A stretch of DNA of 64,000 bases from Sphingorhabdus contaminans (GTDB lineage Bacteria; Pseudomonadota; Alphaproteobacteria; Sphingomonadales; Sphingomonadaceae). The notes below the pieces were generated by a model that saw only the letters and a program-made list of their open reading frames with translations, had not been told where the DNA came from and made no database searches. How positions within the stretch are numbered: position 1 is the stretch's first letter; the number at the start of each line of letters is the position of its first letter. Shown piece after piece: positions 27,038 to 35,955 of the stretch. The stretch covers positions 496,001 through 560,000 of the forward strand of contig NZ_VKKU01000002.1 in assembly GCF_007280415.1 (NCBI RefSeq), given 5' to 3'. Both the position numbers and the translations under genes were made by a program.

Positions 27038-28420
27038 ATGGCGCGGACACTTTACGAGAAGCTTTGGCAGAGCCATGTGGTTCGCCATGGCGAAGATGGT
27101 CCGGATTTGCTGTATATTGACCGGCAACTTGTCCATGAAGTGAGCAGCCCGAAGGCGTTTCGCATGCTCGCCGAACGCGGATTGCCGATGCGCCGGCCAG
27201 CCACGCATCTTGCCGTTGCCGACCACGCCGTGCCGACCGCCCATCGTGGCAAAATGTTCCGGGACAAGCAGGCGCAGGCCCAAGTTGCAGAACTGACCCG
27301 GAATGCCCAGAAGTTCGGAATACGCGAACTGGCTCTCAACAGCAGGGAACATGGCATTGTGCATGTGATCGGGCCGGAACTGGGGTTCACCCTTCCGGGT
27401 ATTTCACTGGTTTGTGGTGACAGCCATACAACCACCCACGGGGCCTTTGGTGCACTCGCCTTCGGCATAGGCGCCAGCGAATGTGGAACTGTCATGGCCA
27501 CACAGTGTCTCCCCCAATGGCGGGCAAAGACAATGCAGGTCAAACTCACCGGTGCCTTCCAGCCCGGCATATCGGCAAAGGATCTGTCGCTGGCCCTGAT
27601 CGCCCAAATCGGTTCGGAAGGCGCAAAGGGCTATGCCGTCGAATATTCCGGTCCTGCTGTCGCGCTTATGAACATGTCGGCACGTATGACACTGTGCAAC
27701 ATGACAATCGAGGCGGGTAGCCGCATCGGCCTTGTTGCACCGGATGAGGTAACGTTCGGCTATCTCAAGGGACGCCCAATGGCACCTGTGGGGGAAATGT
27801 GGGACCGTGCCGTCGCCTATTGGAGCAGTCTCGTATCGGACCCCGATGCCGAATTTGATCGCGTCCTATCGATTGATCTGGACAGCATCGCTCCGCATGT
27901 GAGTTGGGGAACCAGCCCGGATCAGGCCGCTCCGGTCAATGCCGTGATCCCTGCGCCGCGCCATGAAAAGGACCTGAAAGCGCTGGAATATATGGCGCTT
28001 ACGCCTGGCCAGATGCTGTCCGACATTGGCATAGACCGCGTCTTTATCGGCAGCTGCACCAATGCCCGTATCGAAGATTTGCGGTCGGCAGCTGCCATTT
28101 TGCAAGGCCGGAAAATAGCGCCAAGGGTAAAGGCACTGGTTGTGCCGGGTTCTGCCGCCACAAAAGAACAGGCGGAAAGCGAAGGGCTGGACATAGTGTT
28201 CCGGAATGCCGGTTTTGAATGGCGCGATGCCGGATGTTCCATGTGTGTGGCCATGAACGATGACCGTCTGGCACCCGGCGAGCGGTGCGCATCGACATCA
28301 AACCGGAATTTTGAAGGGCGGCAGGGTCCCGGTGGACGGACACATCTGATGAGTCCTGCTATGGCGGCCGCTGCGGCCGTTTCCGGCCACATTGCCGACG
28401 TACGGACGCTGTTGTCATGA
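27038..28420 (+). CDS. Aconitase-family hydro-lyase large subunit (LeuC-like)
   Basis: A 460-residue protein of the isopropylmalate-isomerase large-subunit type. [13 protein letters not shown] near 126-138 and the three [4Fe-4S] cysteines C340 ([10 protein letters not shown]), C400 and C403 (CSMC) are intact, so it should be an active iron-sulphur hydro-lyase with the small subunit that follows. The context is catabolic rather than leucine biosynthesis: the neighbours are a maleamate-amidase-like protein and an isocitrate-lyase-type lyase. Family relatives also hydrate maleate, citraconate and dimethylmaleate. A hydration step on a substituted maleate is therefore my preferred reading; plain LeuC activity cannot be excluded. 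Confidence 0.85.
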   Translation: MARTLYEKLWQSHVVRHGEDGPDLLYIDRQLVHEVSSPKAFRMLAERGLPMRRPATHLAVADHAVPTAHRGKMFRDKQAQAQVAELTRNAQKFGIRELALNSREHGIVHVIGPELGFTLPGISLVCGDSHTTTHGAFGALAFGIGASECGTVMATQCLPQWRAKTMQVKLTGAFQPGISAKDLSLALIAQIGSEGAKGYAVEYSGPAVALMNMSARMTLCNMTIEAGSRIGLVAPDEVTFGYLKGRPMAPVGEMWDRAVAYWSSLVSDPDAEFDRVLSIDLDSIAPHVSWGTSPDQAAPVNAVIPAPRHEKDLKALEYMALTPGQMLSDIGIDRVFIGSCTNARIEDLRSAAAILQGRKIAPRVKALVVPGSAATKEQAESEGLDIVFRNAGFEWRDAGCSMCVAMNDDRLAPGERCASTSNRNFEGRQGPGGRTHLMSPAMAAAAAVSGHIADVRTLLS

Positions 28421-29037
28421 AACCTTTTTCACAGGTGCGTGGGCCGGCCATTTCCTTACCCGAAGCCAATATCGATACCGATGTGATTTTCCCCGCACGC
28501 TTCCTTGTGATTACCGCGAGTGAGGGGCTTGGACGCTATGCCTTTTATGATCGGCGCTATGACACCGCCGGAAATCCGCAGCCAGATTGCGTTTTCAACC
28601 GGCCGGAAATGGATGGCGCACCCATATTGGTTACAGGCGCGAATTTCGGCTGTGGATCAAGCCGCGAACAGGCCGTGTGGGCCATCATGGGCATGGGTCT
28701 GACCTGCATTATAGCGCCGAGTTTCGGTGAAATATTTGCGGCCAACTGCATACGCAACGGCATTTTGACCGTCTGTCTCGACGACAAGGAGATCGCGAAA
28801 CTCCACCTATATGCGGCTGCGGGTGCGGCGCTGAGTGTTGACCTGCAAGGCTGCGCCATCTCGGTCGATGGCGCCATATTTCCTTTTGCCATTGCCGAGC
28901 ACCACCGGCAGGCCCTGTTGAACGGCTGGGATGAAACCGACACAATTCTCGCCCAGGATGCGGGCGCCATCGCAGATTTCGAGGGAAGGCAAAGGATGAC
29001 GCAGCCCTGGCTCTATATCCAAGGGGAAAGTCGATGA
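28417..29037 (+). CDS. Aconitase-family hydro-lyase small subunit (LeuD-like)
   Basis: A 206-residue swivel-domain subunit. [13 protein letters not shown] near the start and [14 protein letters not shown] around 75-88 match LeuD proteins; the usual SSREHAPWA is SSREQAVWA here. The substrate-specificity loop is therefore unlike that of typical LeuD. It overlaps the large-subunit gene by 4 nt and the following amidase gene by 4 nt, so all three are co-translated. It completes the predicted hydro-lyase. Confidence 0.85.
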   Translation: MKPFSQVRGPAISLPEANIDTDVIFPARFLVITASEGLGRYAFYDRRYDTAGNPQPDCVFNRPEMDGAPILVTGANFGCGSSREQAVWAIMGMGLTCIIAPSFGEIFAANCIRNGILTVCLDDKEIAKLHLYAAAGAALSVDLQGCAISVDGAIFPFAIAEHHRQALLNGWDETDTILAQDAGAIADFEGRQRMTQPWLYIQGESR

Positions 29038-29663
29038 GCGACGATCTTACCGCCAATTATGCGAAAGCCTATAATGTCAGGGTCGGCTTCGGAGTGCGCC
29101 CTGCGTTGATCCTTATCGATTTTTGCGAGGCCTATTTCGATCCGGAATGTGATCTCTTTGCCGATGTCGACGATGTCCTGGCGAGCGCACTCCGCATAAG
29201 GGAAGCGGCGCGTGCCGCCGCCATACCTGTCATTCTGACCAATGTCGTCTATCATCCGACTGGTATCAATGGCGGGCGCTTCTTTGAAAAAGCCGCCCCT
29301 CTCAAAAACTTCATTCAGGGTTCCCCAATGGGGGCCTGGCCGAAGGGCCTTGTTCCCCATGCCGACGAACTGGTCATTTCAAAGCAATATCCAAGCGCCT
29401 TTTTCGCGACCTCCCTTGCATCCACGCTGACCGCAATGGGCGTCGACAGTGTCCTATTGACCGGATTGACGACGAGCGGCTGTGTGCGGGCCTCATGTGT
29501 AGATGCGATGTCCCATGGCTTTCGCACCGCGGTCGTGGCTGATGCCTGCGGCGACCGCCATCCTGCACCGCATGACGCCAATCTGTTCGACATGAATGCA
29601 AAATATGCCGATGTTGTAAGCGAAGCCGAAACGCTTGAATTTCTGGCTGGTTTACGCGCTTAA
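29034..29663 (+). CDS. Isochorismatase-fold cysteine amidohydrolase (maleamate/N-carbamoylsarcosine amidase-like)
   Basis: A 209-residue cysteine hydrolase. Asp29 (LILIDFCEAY), Lys117 (VISKQYPSAFFAT) and Cys150 (TTSGCVRASCVDAMSHGF) form the family triad; SGCVRAS with the following VDAxxxGF is the pattern of N-carbamoylsarcosine and maleamate amidases (NicF type). It probably releases ammonia from a dicarboxylic monoamide. Being fused translationally to the LeuC/LeuD-like hydro-lyase, it suggests the order amide hydrolysis, then hydration of the resulting maleate-like acid. Its stop overlaps the stop of the convergent alcohol dehydrogenase gene. Confidence 0.85.
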   Translation: MSDDLTANYAKAYNVRVGFGVRPALILIDFCEAYFDPECDLFADVDDVLASALRIREAARAAAIPVILTNVVYHPTGINGGRFFEKAAPLKNFIQGSPMGAWPKGLVPHADELVISKQYPSAFFATSLASTLTAMGVDSVLLTGLTTSGCVRASCVDAMSHGFRTAVVADACGDRHPAPHDANLFDMNAKYADVVSEAETLEFLAGLRA

Positions 29664-30772
29664 GGGACGACCACCTGCCGGATTGCATTGCCGTCGGCCA
29701 ATATGTCCATCAAAGAATTGATGTGCGACAGCGGTTCGACCGAACTGAGCAGACGGTCGACGGGCAATCTGCCCGCCCGCCACAGGGCAATATAACGCGG
29801 GATGTCCCGGCTGGGGATTGAGGAACCCATATAACTGCCCATCAGGGTTTTGCTGTCCGCGACAAGCGATAGCGCAGGAATAGACAGCATCTCCGAAGGA
29901 TTTGGAAGACCGACCGTCACAATGCGACCACCCCGACGGGCGGCGCCATAGGCCTGGGCAAGTACGGCCGCCTTGCCGACCGTTTCAATCACAATATCGC
30001 ATTTCGGAAGGTTTGCGGCCTCATCCGGCGCGACCGCAACGGCGGCCCCAAGCTCAAGCGCCAGCGCTCGTTTCTCAGGAGAAGGGTCAACGGCCAGAAC
30101 AGGCACGCATCCGGCGGCAACCGCACCGAGCAGCGCCGCAAGGCCAACGCCGCCTAATCCGTAGATCAGCAGGGATTCGCCGGGACGGGCCAATGCGGTA
30201 TTCATGACCGCCCCGACCCCTGTTAAAACCGCGCAACCGAACAGGGCGGCGATTTCCGGCGGTATATCGGCATCTATTTTGACGGCCGACCTTTTGTCGA
30301 CGACCGCATGGCTGGCAAAAGCGGACACACCCAGATGATGGTGGATATCGCCTGTTTCGCACGACAAGCGCCGCCCGCCTGCCAGCAGACGCCCTTCTCC
30401 ATTCGCCGCCGCGCCGTGCGGGCAAAGATAGCCCCGGCCCGCATGGCATTCGGGGCATTGGCCGCAGGCAGGCAGGAACACCAGCACGACCCGGTCACCG
30501 GGCTTGAATTCCGGATCACCGGCAGTTCCGGTTGCAATGACTGTTGCCGCAGCCTCATGCCCCAGAGCCATCGGCATAGGCCGGGGACGATCGCCGTTGA
30601 TGACCGAAAGGTCCGAATGGCATATGCCGGCCGCATCGATCCGGACCAGCAATTCCCCCGACCGGGGATGCTCGAGATAGAGTGTTTCCAGCGACAAAGG
30701 GGCGTGCTCGGCATAGGGACGCGGCTGGTCACCGCTTTGCCGCAATACCGCCGCGACTGTTTTCTGGCTCAT
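29660..30772 (-). CDS. Zinc-dependent alcohol dehydrogenase (MDR)
   Basis: A 370-residue medium-chain alcohol dehydrogenase. Catalytic zinc ligands are in GICHSDL (Cys51) and GHEAAAT; the four structural-zinc cysteines are in CGQCPECHAGRGYLC; the nucleotide motif is GLGGVGLAALLGAVAAG. It would oxidise a primary or secondary alcohol with NAD. ATG at 30772 overlaps the stop of the lyase gene (4 nt), and the longer frame to 30790 runs into that gene. Together with the ALDH at 25109 it can make an alcohol-to-acid pair. Confidence 0.9.
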   Translation of the reverse strand: MSQKTVAAVLRQSGDQPRPYAEHAPLSLETLYLEHPRSGELLVRIDAAGICHSDLSVINGDRPRPMPMALGHEAAATVIATGTAGDPEFKPGDRVVLVFLPACGQCPECHAGRGYLCPHGAAANGEGRLLAGGRRLSCETGDIHHHLGVSAFASHAVVDKRSAVKIDADIPPEIAALFGCAVLTGVGAVMNTALARPGESLLIYGLGGVGLAALLGAVAAGCVPVLAVDPSPEKRALALELGAAVAVAPDEAANLPKCDIVIETVGKAAVLAQAYGAARRGGRIVTVGLPNPSEMLSIPALSLVADSKTLMGSYMGSSIPSRDIPRYIALWRAGRLPVDRLLSSVEPLSHINSLMDILADGNAIRQVVVP

Positions 30773-31635
30773 TCTGCGTCCTTCCCCCATTTGCGTTCGA
30801 ACGCCCAGACATCTTCAAAGCCAATCAGCGAGCAGAATTCGCTGAAGCTGAATAGTCCATCGGGCTGGCCAATGCCCTTTTCCTTCAGATCGAGTAACGC
30901 CGTTTCCATTGCCTTGGCTGCGGCCAAGGAGGTCAGCGAAGGATAAATGGCGTAGGCATAGCCGATTTCCTTAAGAACCGATGCCAGCGGCACGGGGCTT
31001 GAGCCGCCATTGGACATGTTCGCCATCATAGGCTTGCCAAACAGGCTACAGGCCTTTGCCATTTCCTCTTCGCTTTCCAACGCCTCGGGGAACAGGACAT
31101 CGGCGCCTGCCTTTTCATAGGCCTCAATCCGGCGCATGGCGCCATCAAAGCCCTCGCTTTGCCGCGCATCGGTCCGCGCAATGATCAGAAAATTTTCCTT
31201 GTCCTCCCGGGCATCGGCAGCAACCTTGATCTTTTCGACCATCTCTTCGACCGGGATCAGCCGCCGATAAGGAGTATGACCGCACTTTTTCGGAAATTCC
31301 TGATCTTCCAGTTGGATTGCGGTGACACCGGCGGCCTCATAACCCTTTACCGTATGGTGCACGTTCAACAGACCGCCATAGCCTGTATCGCCGTCCGCAA
31401 TCACCGCCGCATTGCTGGTCTTTACCAGCGTCTCCATGCGGTTCTTCATTTCGGTATAAGTGACAATTCCGGCGTCCGGCAGACCCCATGCCGAAGCGGT
31501 CAGCCAATAGCCCGTGCCATAGACCAGATCAAAACCGACCTTGTTGGCCACCACCGCAGCAATCATGTCCTGAATGCCGGGAACGACAAAAAATTTCCCG
31601 GATGCGAGTTTGTCACGAAAAATTGTTCGGGCCAT
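30769..31635 (-). CDS. Isocitrate lyase/PEP mutase family C-C lyase (methylisocitrate or 2,3-dimethylmalate lyase-like)
   Basis: A 288-residue TIM-barrel protein. DGDTGYG at 81-87 binds Mg2+ and KKCGH at 116-120 holds catalytic Cys118, which separates true lyases from PEP mutases and oxaloacetate hydrolases. Length fits methylisocitrate lyase (PrpB) and dimethylmalate lyase. It would split a 2-hydroxy-acid into pyruvate (or glyoxylate) and a smaller acid. With the LeuC/LeuD-like hydratase across the convergent junction, it resembles the dimethylmaleate hydratase plus dimethylmalate lyase pair known from nicotinate fermentation. The gene starts a leftward operon with operator copy 4 about 208 nt upstream. 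Confidence 0.85.
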   Translation of the reverse strand: MARTIFRDKLASGKFFVVPGIQDMIAAVVANKVGFDLVYGTGYWLTASAWGLPDAGIVTYTEMKNRMETLVKTSNAAVIADGDTGYGGLLNVHHTVKGYEAAGVTAIQLEDQEFPKKCGHTPYRRLIPVEEMVEKIKVAADAREDKENFLIIARTDARQSEGFDGAMRRIEAYEKAGADVLFPEALESEEEMAKACSLFGKPMMANMSNGGSSPVPLASVLKEIGYAYAIYPSLTSLAAAKAMETALLDLKEKGIGQPDGLFSFSEFCSLIGFEDVWAFERKWGKDAE

Positions 31636-31842
31636 TTAGTCGTCCTGTCCATCTCCGGGATTGCCCATAACCAGTTCACTTAGTCTTTTTCAATGCGCGA
31701 GCCCGATCTTGCGTCGCTCTAATGCGACGGGAACCGCCTGCAGACTGCGAATTTCGCAGACTATCCGACATGCGGTCGACGCGCGATCCGGCAGTTCCGG
31801 TGCCAAAAAAATGGTCGATAGGTGGATATTCACCGGCTAGAG

Positions 31843-31854
31843 TTGTCCGGACAT
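31843..31854. promoter_or_regulatory. Operator-like palindrome TTGTCCGGACAT, copy 4
   Basis: Eleven of twelve positions of the common palindrome, in the wider form GAGTTGTCCGGACATTTTG. It lies 125 nt upstream of the second TonB receptor and 208 nt upstream of the divergent lyase gene. Confidence 0.68.
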
Positions 31855-31879
31855 TTTGATTGTAGATTAGTATCGATCA

Positions 31880-31899
31880 GGATTAGTATGGCCTAATCC
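31880..31899. promoter_or_regulatory. Inverted repeat GGATTAG-N6-CTAATCC
   Basis: Seven-base perfect arms about 80 nt before the TonB receptor start, in an AT-rich stretch; the left arm is part of a GATTAGTAT direct repeat (also at about 31865). Placement suggests a regulator site overlapping the promoter. No other copy was noticed in the window. Confidence 0.35.
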
Positions 31900-31978
31900 C
31901 AAATAAGAATCTGAACATACAATGGGTAATTAATCAAAACACAGAGGGTAAATTTCACAGCAATATACGGAGGGTTAG

Positions 31979-34573
31979 ATGGGAAAAGTTAAGCAAACGG
32001 GAGCGCGTGCCTCCTGGCTTTTGGCAGGCGCGGCCTTGGTGTCGGTTCTGCTCGCTTCGCCGGTTTTTGCACAGGATAACGAAGCGGTCGCCGAAGAGGG
32101 CGAAGGGGAAATTCTGGTTGTCGGCGTTCGCAAACGTGATGAAGAAATCCAGACTGTTCCCATTTCGATAACGGCATATTCGGCCGAAGGTCTTGCCGAA
32201 CGGAATATTTCCAACTTTGCCGATCTGGGTAACGCGACCCCCGGTCTGAACGTTACCAGTATCGCTGGTGGCACGACACAACAGATATTTGTCCGCGGTC
32301 TTGCGCCTGCAAATACAACCACTGACCTGAACGTCGAGGCGAATGTCGGCACGTTCATAGACGGCATTTATCAGACAAGCCGCAATACACTCGACATGAT
32401 TTCCGTGCTGGACGTCGGCCAGATCGAAATTGCCAAGGGGCCGCAAAGCGCGCTCTTCGGCCGCTCGACCTTTGCAGGGGCCCTGAGCATCGCGACACGT
32501 CGTCCGGCCCGGGATTTCGAAGGAAATATCTCCGCTACCGTGGGTGTCGACGAAGATTATCGCATCAGGGGGTCCGTATCGGTGCCCTTGGGCGACAAAG
32601 CCGCGATCCGGATCAGTGGTGGTTATCTCACCTATGATGGCTGGGGCAAGAATGCGGCCGATACGTCCGACAATCTTGGCGGCACCGAAAAATATGCCAT
32701 CAGCGGTTCCTTGCAGCTGAAGCCGAGCGACAATTTTACGGCAACACTTTCCGGCTTTCTGACGCATTCGGAAACGGAAATGACACCGGTCACACAGGTG
32801 CCCATTACCGCCTTCAACTGTGGCACAACCAACGCAACCCTGGGATTGCGGCAGCAAGTTTGCGGCGGTCTGACGGCCAGCAAGGTGAGCAACCTTTCAA
32901 CCGACATTCCCGATACCCTGGCTAAGGCACGCCAAGTTTCGATGGAACTCGATTGGGAACTTGATGGCGTCCGTATTGTCAGCACCACCGGTCTGACGCG
33001 TGCGTCGAACCGGGCCTATAATGACTATGACGGCACTTCGGCAGGGGTCACCATGGGTGTGTGCGGCCTGGGTGCCGGATGCCTGGCATTTGCGCCCTTC
33101 TTCGGTGCGCCGGTTCCCTATACCCGGCTGACCAGCGTCAACCTCTATTCAACCGGCCTCGAAAAGGTAAAAACCTTCAGCCAGGAAATCCGTCTGCAAT
33201 CGGCAAATGACTCGCCATTCCAGTGGATTTTGGGCGGCAATTATTTTGAGCAGAAGATCCCTGTAGCGGCAGGCGGTATCGGTGCGGACTCGCGTGGCCT
33301 CGCCGCCAATGAGCGGCTGGTTCAGGTCAATCCGCTCACCTTCCCGGCAACCGGCGTGGGTGGCTATGATTTCACGGCCAACGGCTTCCTCACCACCAAC
33401 CCCTCATCGGGGCAGCTGTTCTCCAGTTGGTCAAAGGCAAGCACCAAGACGATGTCAATCTTTGCATCCTTGGGCTATGAGTTTGGCAACCTCAGGGTCA
33501 ATGCCGAAGGTCGTTACAATATCGACCGCAAACGGGCACAGGTCTTTTCGGTCAGCAACCCGACCGTCGCGCCCAATGTCAACCAGTTGATCGTTGGCAC
33601 CACGGTTCCTGCCGCCGGCCTGTTCCCCGTGACGGGTCCGCTAATCGCCAAAACCTTCGAAAGCTTTGCGCCGCGCGTGACGCTGGATTTCAAGGCCGCC
33701 GATGACGTGCTGCTTTACGCGTCGGCGTCAAAGGGTGTTCGGTCGGGCGGTTTCAACACTGCGAACGCGGTCAGCACCACCGGCATTCTGGCCAGCGAAG
33801 TTGCCTATGACGAAGAAGCCAACTGGACCTATGAAGCCGGTATCAAGAGCCAGTGGATGGACAAGAAGCTGCTGGTCAATCTCTCGGCCTTCTATGTCGA
33901 CTGGACCAATGCCCAGGTCTCCAGCTTCACCGAAAATCCGACGGCTGTGAACCCCGTTCGTATCATCCGGAATATCGGCGGCATCAAGACCAAGGGCTTT
34001 GAAGCGTTGGTCGAGGTAAAGCCCATCGAGATGCTGGGCATCGGCGGCAGCGTCACATTCTCCGACGTGGAGTTTGGCGCAGGAACATATGACGGCGGCA
34101 CCGTGACGCAGTGCGTTATCGGTACCGGTGCAGCGGCTACTGCTGCGCCGGGTTGCCCGCCCGTTATCGTTGTAACGACGCCGAGCGGCGCGGTCCGTGC
34201 GGTTCCTTCGATCGAAGGCCTGCGCCCCGCGCGTTCGGTGGAGCTGCAATGGAATTTGCACGCAACACTCGATGCGCCGATTTCGGATGAGTGGAACGCA
34301 TCGGCGCGTGTCGATGTTAATCACACCGGCCCGTCCTTCAACAACATCATCAACACGATTACCTTTGGCAATCGCACGTTGACCAATGTTCGTCTGGGCT
34401 TTTCGAATGACCGGTTCAGCATCGCCCTGTGGGGCAATAACATCTTCAATAAGGTGTATGCTGCAAATGCGATCAACCAGCCTCGTGCCGGCCTTCCGGT
34501 ATCCTTTGTGGTACCGGAAGTTTATCTTGGCGAACTGCGCCGCTTTGGCGTGACCGCTTCCGCCAAATTCTAA
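31979..34573 (+). CDS. TonB-dependent outer-membrane receptor
   Basis: An 864-residue receptor with signal peptide (WLLAGAALVSVLLASPVFAQ), TonB-box-like GEILVVGVRKRDEE, plug domain (VPISITAYSAEGL, then IAKGPQSALFGRSTFAGALS) and a beta barrel ending RFGVTASAKF. It differs from the receptor at 3320 over most of its length, so the two probably take different substrates or forms of one substrate. GGAGGG precedes the ATG at 31979. Operator copy 4 and another inverted repeat lie upstream, and a strong terminator follows the stop, so it is a separate transcript. Confidence 0.93.
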   Translation: MGKVKQTGARASWLLAGAALVSVLLASPVFAQDNEAVAEEGEGEILVVGVRKRDEEIQTVPISITAYSAEGLAERNISNFADLGNATPGLNVTSIAGGTTQQIFVRGLAPANTTTDLNVEANVGTFIDGIYQTSRNTLDMISVLDVGQIEIAKGPQSALFGRSTFAGALSIATRRPARDFEGNISATVGVDEDYRIRGSVSVPLGDKAAIRISGGYLTYDGWGKNAADTSDNLGGTEKYAISGSLQLKPSDNFTATLSGFLTHSETEMTPVTQVPITAFNCGTTNATLGLRQQVCGGLTASKVSNLSTDIPDTLAKARQVSMELDWELDGVRIVSTTGLTRASNRAYNDYDGTSAGVTMGVCGLGAGCLAFAPFFGAPVPYTRLTSVNLYSTGLEKVKTFSQEIRLQSANDSPFQWILGGNYFEQKIPVAAGGIGADSRGLAANERLVQVNPLTFPATGVGGYDFTANGFLTTNPSSGQLFSSWSKASTKTMSIFASLGYEFGNLRVNAEGRYNIDRKRAQVFSVSNPTVAPNVNQLIVGTTVPAAGLFPVTGPLIAKTFESFAPRVTLDFKAADDVLLYASASKGVRSGGFNTANAVSTTGILASEVAYDEEANWTYEAGIKSQWMDKKLLVNLSAFYVDWTNAQVSSFTENPTAVNPVRIIRNIGGIKTKGFEALVEVKPIEMLGIGGSVTFSDVEFGAGTYDGGTVTQCVIGTGAAATAAPGCPPVIVVTTPSGAVRAVPSIEGLRPARSVELQWNLHATLDAPISDEWNASARVDVNHTGPSFNNIINTITFGNRTLTNVRLGFSNDRFSIALWGNNIFNKVYAANAINQPRAGLPVSFVVPEVYLGELRRFGVTASAKF

Positions 34574-34578
34574 GTCTG

Positions 34579-34623
34579 AAATGGGCGCGCCATAGACCCT
34601 ATGGCGCGCCCATTTTCTTTTTT
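34579..34623 (+). terminator. Strong intrinsic terminator after the TonB receptor
   Basis: A 16-bp stem (AATGGGCGCGCCATAG pairing with CTATGGCGCGCCCATT) with a 3-nt loop and a T-rich tail directly after it, six bases past the receptor stop. Confidence 0.85.
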
Positions 34624-34641
34624 TCGGGAAGGGCAAGGGCA

Positions 34642-35865
34642 GTGACGGAAGCAATATCGGGTCCATCATCCGTTTCGAAACGAATAGAATGGTCCATCAT
34701 CGCGGTGGCTTTGACCATCGACTTGACGACCATATTCCTGCCCCGCGCCGACAAGGCACTTCCCTTACGCGAAGATCTTCGCAACATTCATATGTTTCTG
34801 GGCACGATCCTGTTCATCCTCGTTGCATCGCGGCTGATCCGCTGGATCCGGGGAGACCTCCCACAAACACCGCAGGGAATATCGACTGGAGCCGCCATCT
34901 GGGGCATGGTCCTGCTGGCATCCGTTTACATGCTCCAGATTGCCAATCCCATCGTCGGCTTCGTGACGGCATGGGCGCAGTCCGACCTGCCCCTTCAGGC
35001 AGGAGGCCATGGCGACATCCTGCATCGCGCAACCTGGCTGTTTTCCGGCTATATGCATTCGGCGATTGCATTCGGGATTACGCTGCTGAAGGTTGCGGTT
35101 GTTCTCACCATGCCCTGGCTGCTTTTCCGGCATGGCAAGGGTGCACTGTCCGGACTTCCCGCCGGCCTCGGTTTCTGGGGACTGGCGAGCATGAGCAGCA
35201 CCGTGTTCGCATTTTCGACCTTCAAATCCTATGAAAATGGTCCGACGGCGGTCGGCATCTTCTGGCTTTTATGCTTTGCCATTTGGGGCCTCGCCCGGCT
35301 GTTTCGCCGAAACCGGGCAACTGCGAATGACACGCCCGAACTGGCAAAGGGATGGAAACGCGGCCTCGCTGTCGCGACCGCCGGCGCGATAGCCGCATTT
35401 GGCCTTTACGGCCCCTACGCCATGTTCCGCGTCTCGCCCTTTGAAAAGCCGGTCAATGTCGCAGCGGCGGCTGGCGTAACCTCGCACGCTGCTCCCGCAA
35501 AAACCGAGATTGTCCAGCCGGAAACCGATTTTGAACGCCAGGTGCGGGCCGAGACATTTAAATGGTGCACCTTCTGCCATTCGATGAAAAAGGGCGGTGC
35601 CCATATGGCCGGCCCCAATCTTTATGGAATTTACGGACAGACGATCGCGACCGTTCCGAATTTTCCTTATGGCGACGCTCTGGTTGCACGCGGGAAGCGC
35701 GGGGAAAAATGGGACGATGCCGCTCTGGACGCTCTGCTCGCCGATCCTGACAAATTTGCACCGGGAACGACGATGGTCATTTCATCCGGCAACATCACCG
35801 ATCCGGCACGCCGCAAGGCCATCATCAATATCCTGAAGCGGGAAACAGGCGCAGCGGCGCAATGA
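34642..35865 (+). CDS. Cytochrome b561-like membrane domain fused to a cytochrome c domain
   Basis: A 407-residue protein in two parts. Residues 1 to about 270 have about six hydrophobic spans with histidines (LRNIHMFLGTILF, DILHRATWLFSGYMHSAIAF) suited to b-type haem ligation, as in the cytochrome b561/DUF2231-like membrane group. Residues about 295-407 are a c-type domain with C309-T-F-C312-H313 and a probable Met ligand in GTTMVIS. Such a fusion can pass electrons across the membrane to or from a soluble cytochrome. GTG at 34642 was chosen with a purine-rich leader; the terminator just upstream means it needs its own promoter. Confidence 0.75.
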   Translation: MTEAISGPSSVSKRIEWSIIAVALTIDLTTIFLPRADKALPLREDLRNIHMFLGTILFILVASRLIRWIRGDLPQTPQGISTGAAIWGMVLLASVYMLQIANPIVGFVTAWAQSDLPLQAGGHGDILHRATWLFSGYMHSAIAFGITLLKVAVVLTMPWLLFRHGKGALSGLPAGLGFWGLASMSSTVFAFSTFKSYENGPTAVGIFWLLCFAIWGLARLFRRNRATANDTPELAKGWKRGLAVATAGAIAAFGLYGPYAMFRVSPFEKPVNVAAAAGVTSHAAPAKTEIVQPETDFERQVRAETFKWCTFCHSMKKGGAHMAGPNLYGIYGQTIATVPNFPYGDALVARGKRGEKWDDAALDALLADPDKFAPGTTMVISSGNITDPARRKAIINILKRETGAAAQ

Positions 35866-35955
35866 TGGGATTGAACGGGACCATATTCCTGGACCACGGA
35901 TAGGTCGAGGTCATAGCGGTTCCGGGCCCTGGCCAGCCCAGTTAGCACTTGCAGA

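Larger units (their letters stand above)
31636..31978. other. 343-nt divergent control region without genes
   Basis: Separates the leftward lyase/dehydrogenase operon from the TonB receptor at 31979. It holds operator copy 4 (31843-31854), a near-palindrome GGTGGATATTCACC (31821-31834), two GATTAGTAT repeats and the inverted repeat at 31880-31899. It is visibly richer in A and T after 31840. I see no open frame worth calling and no RNA gene. Confidence 0.6.

Noticed and set aside
27038-29037. Calling the LeuC/LeuD-like pair leucine-biosynthesis genes leuC and leuD
   Set aside because: The pair sits between a cytochrome c gene and a maleamate-amidase-like gene, and the LeuD specificity loop (SSREQAVWA) differs from the usual one. 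Without seeing the rest of the genome I kept a neutral family name.
35147-35155. TGTCCGGAC inside the b561-c fusion gene as a fifth operator
   Set aside because: It is within coding sequence, matches only the core and lacks the flanking A/T-rich bases shared by the four intergenic copies.
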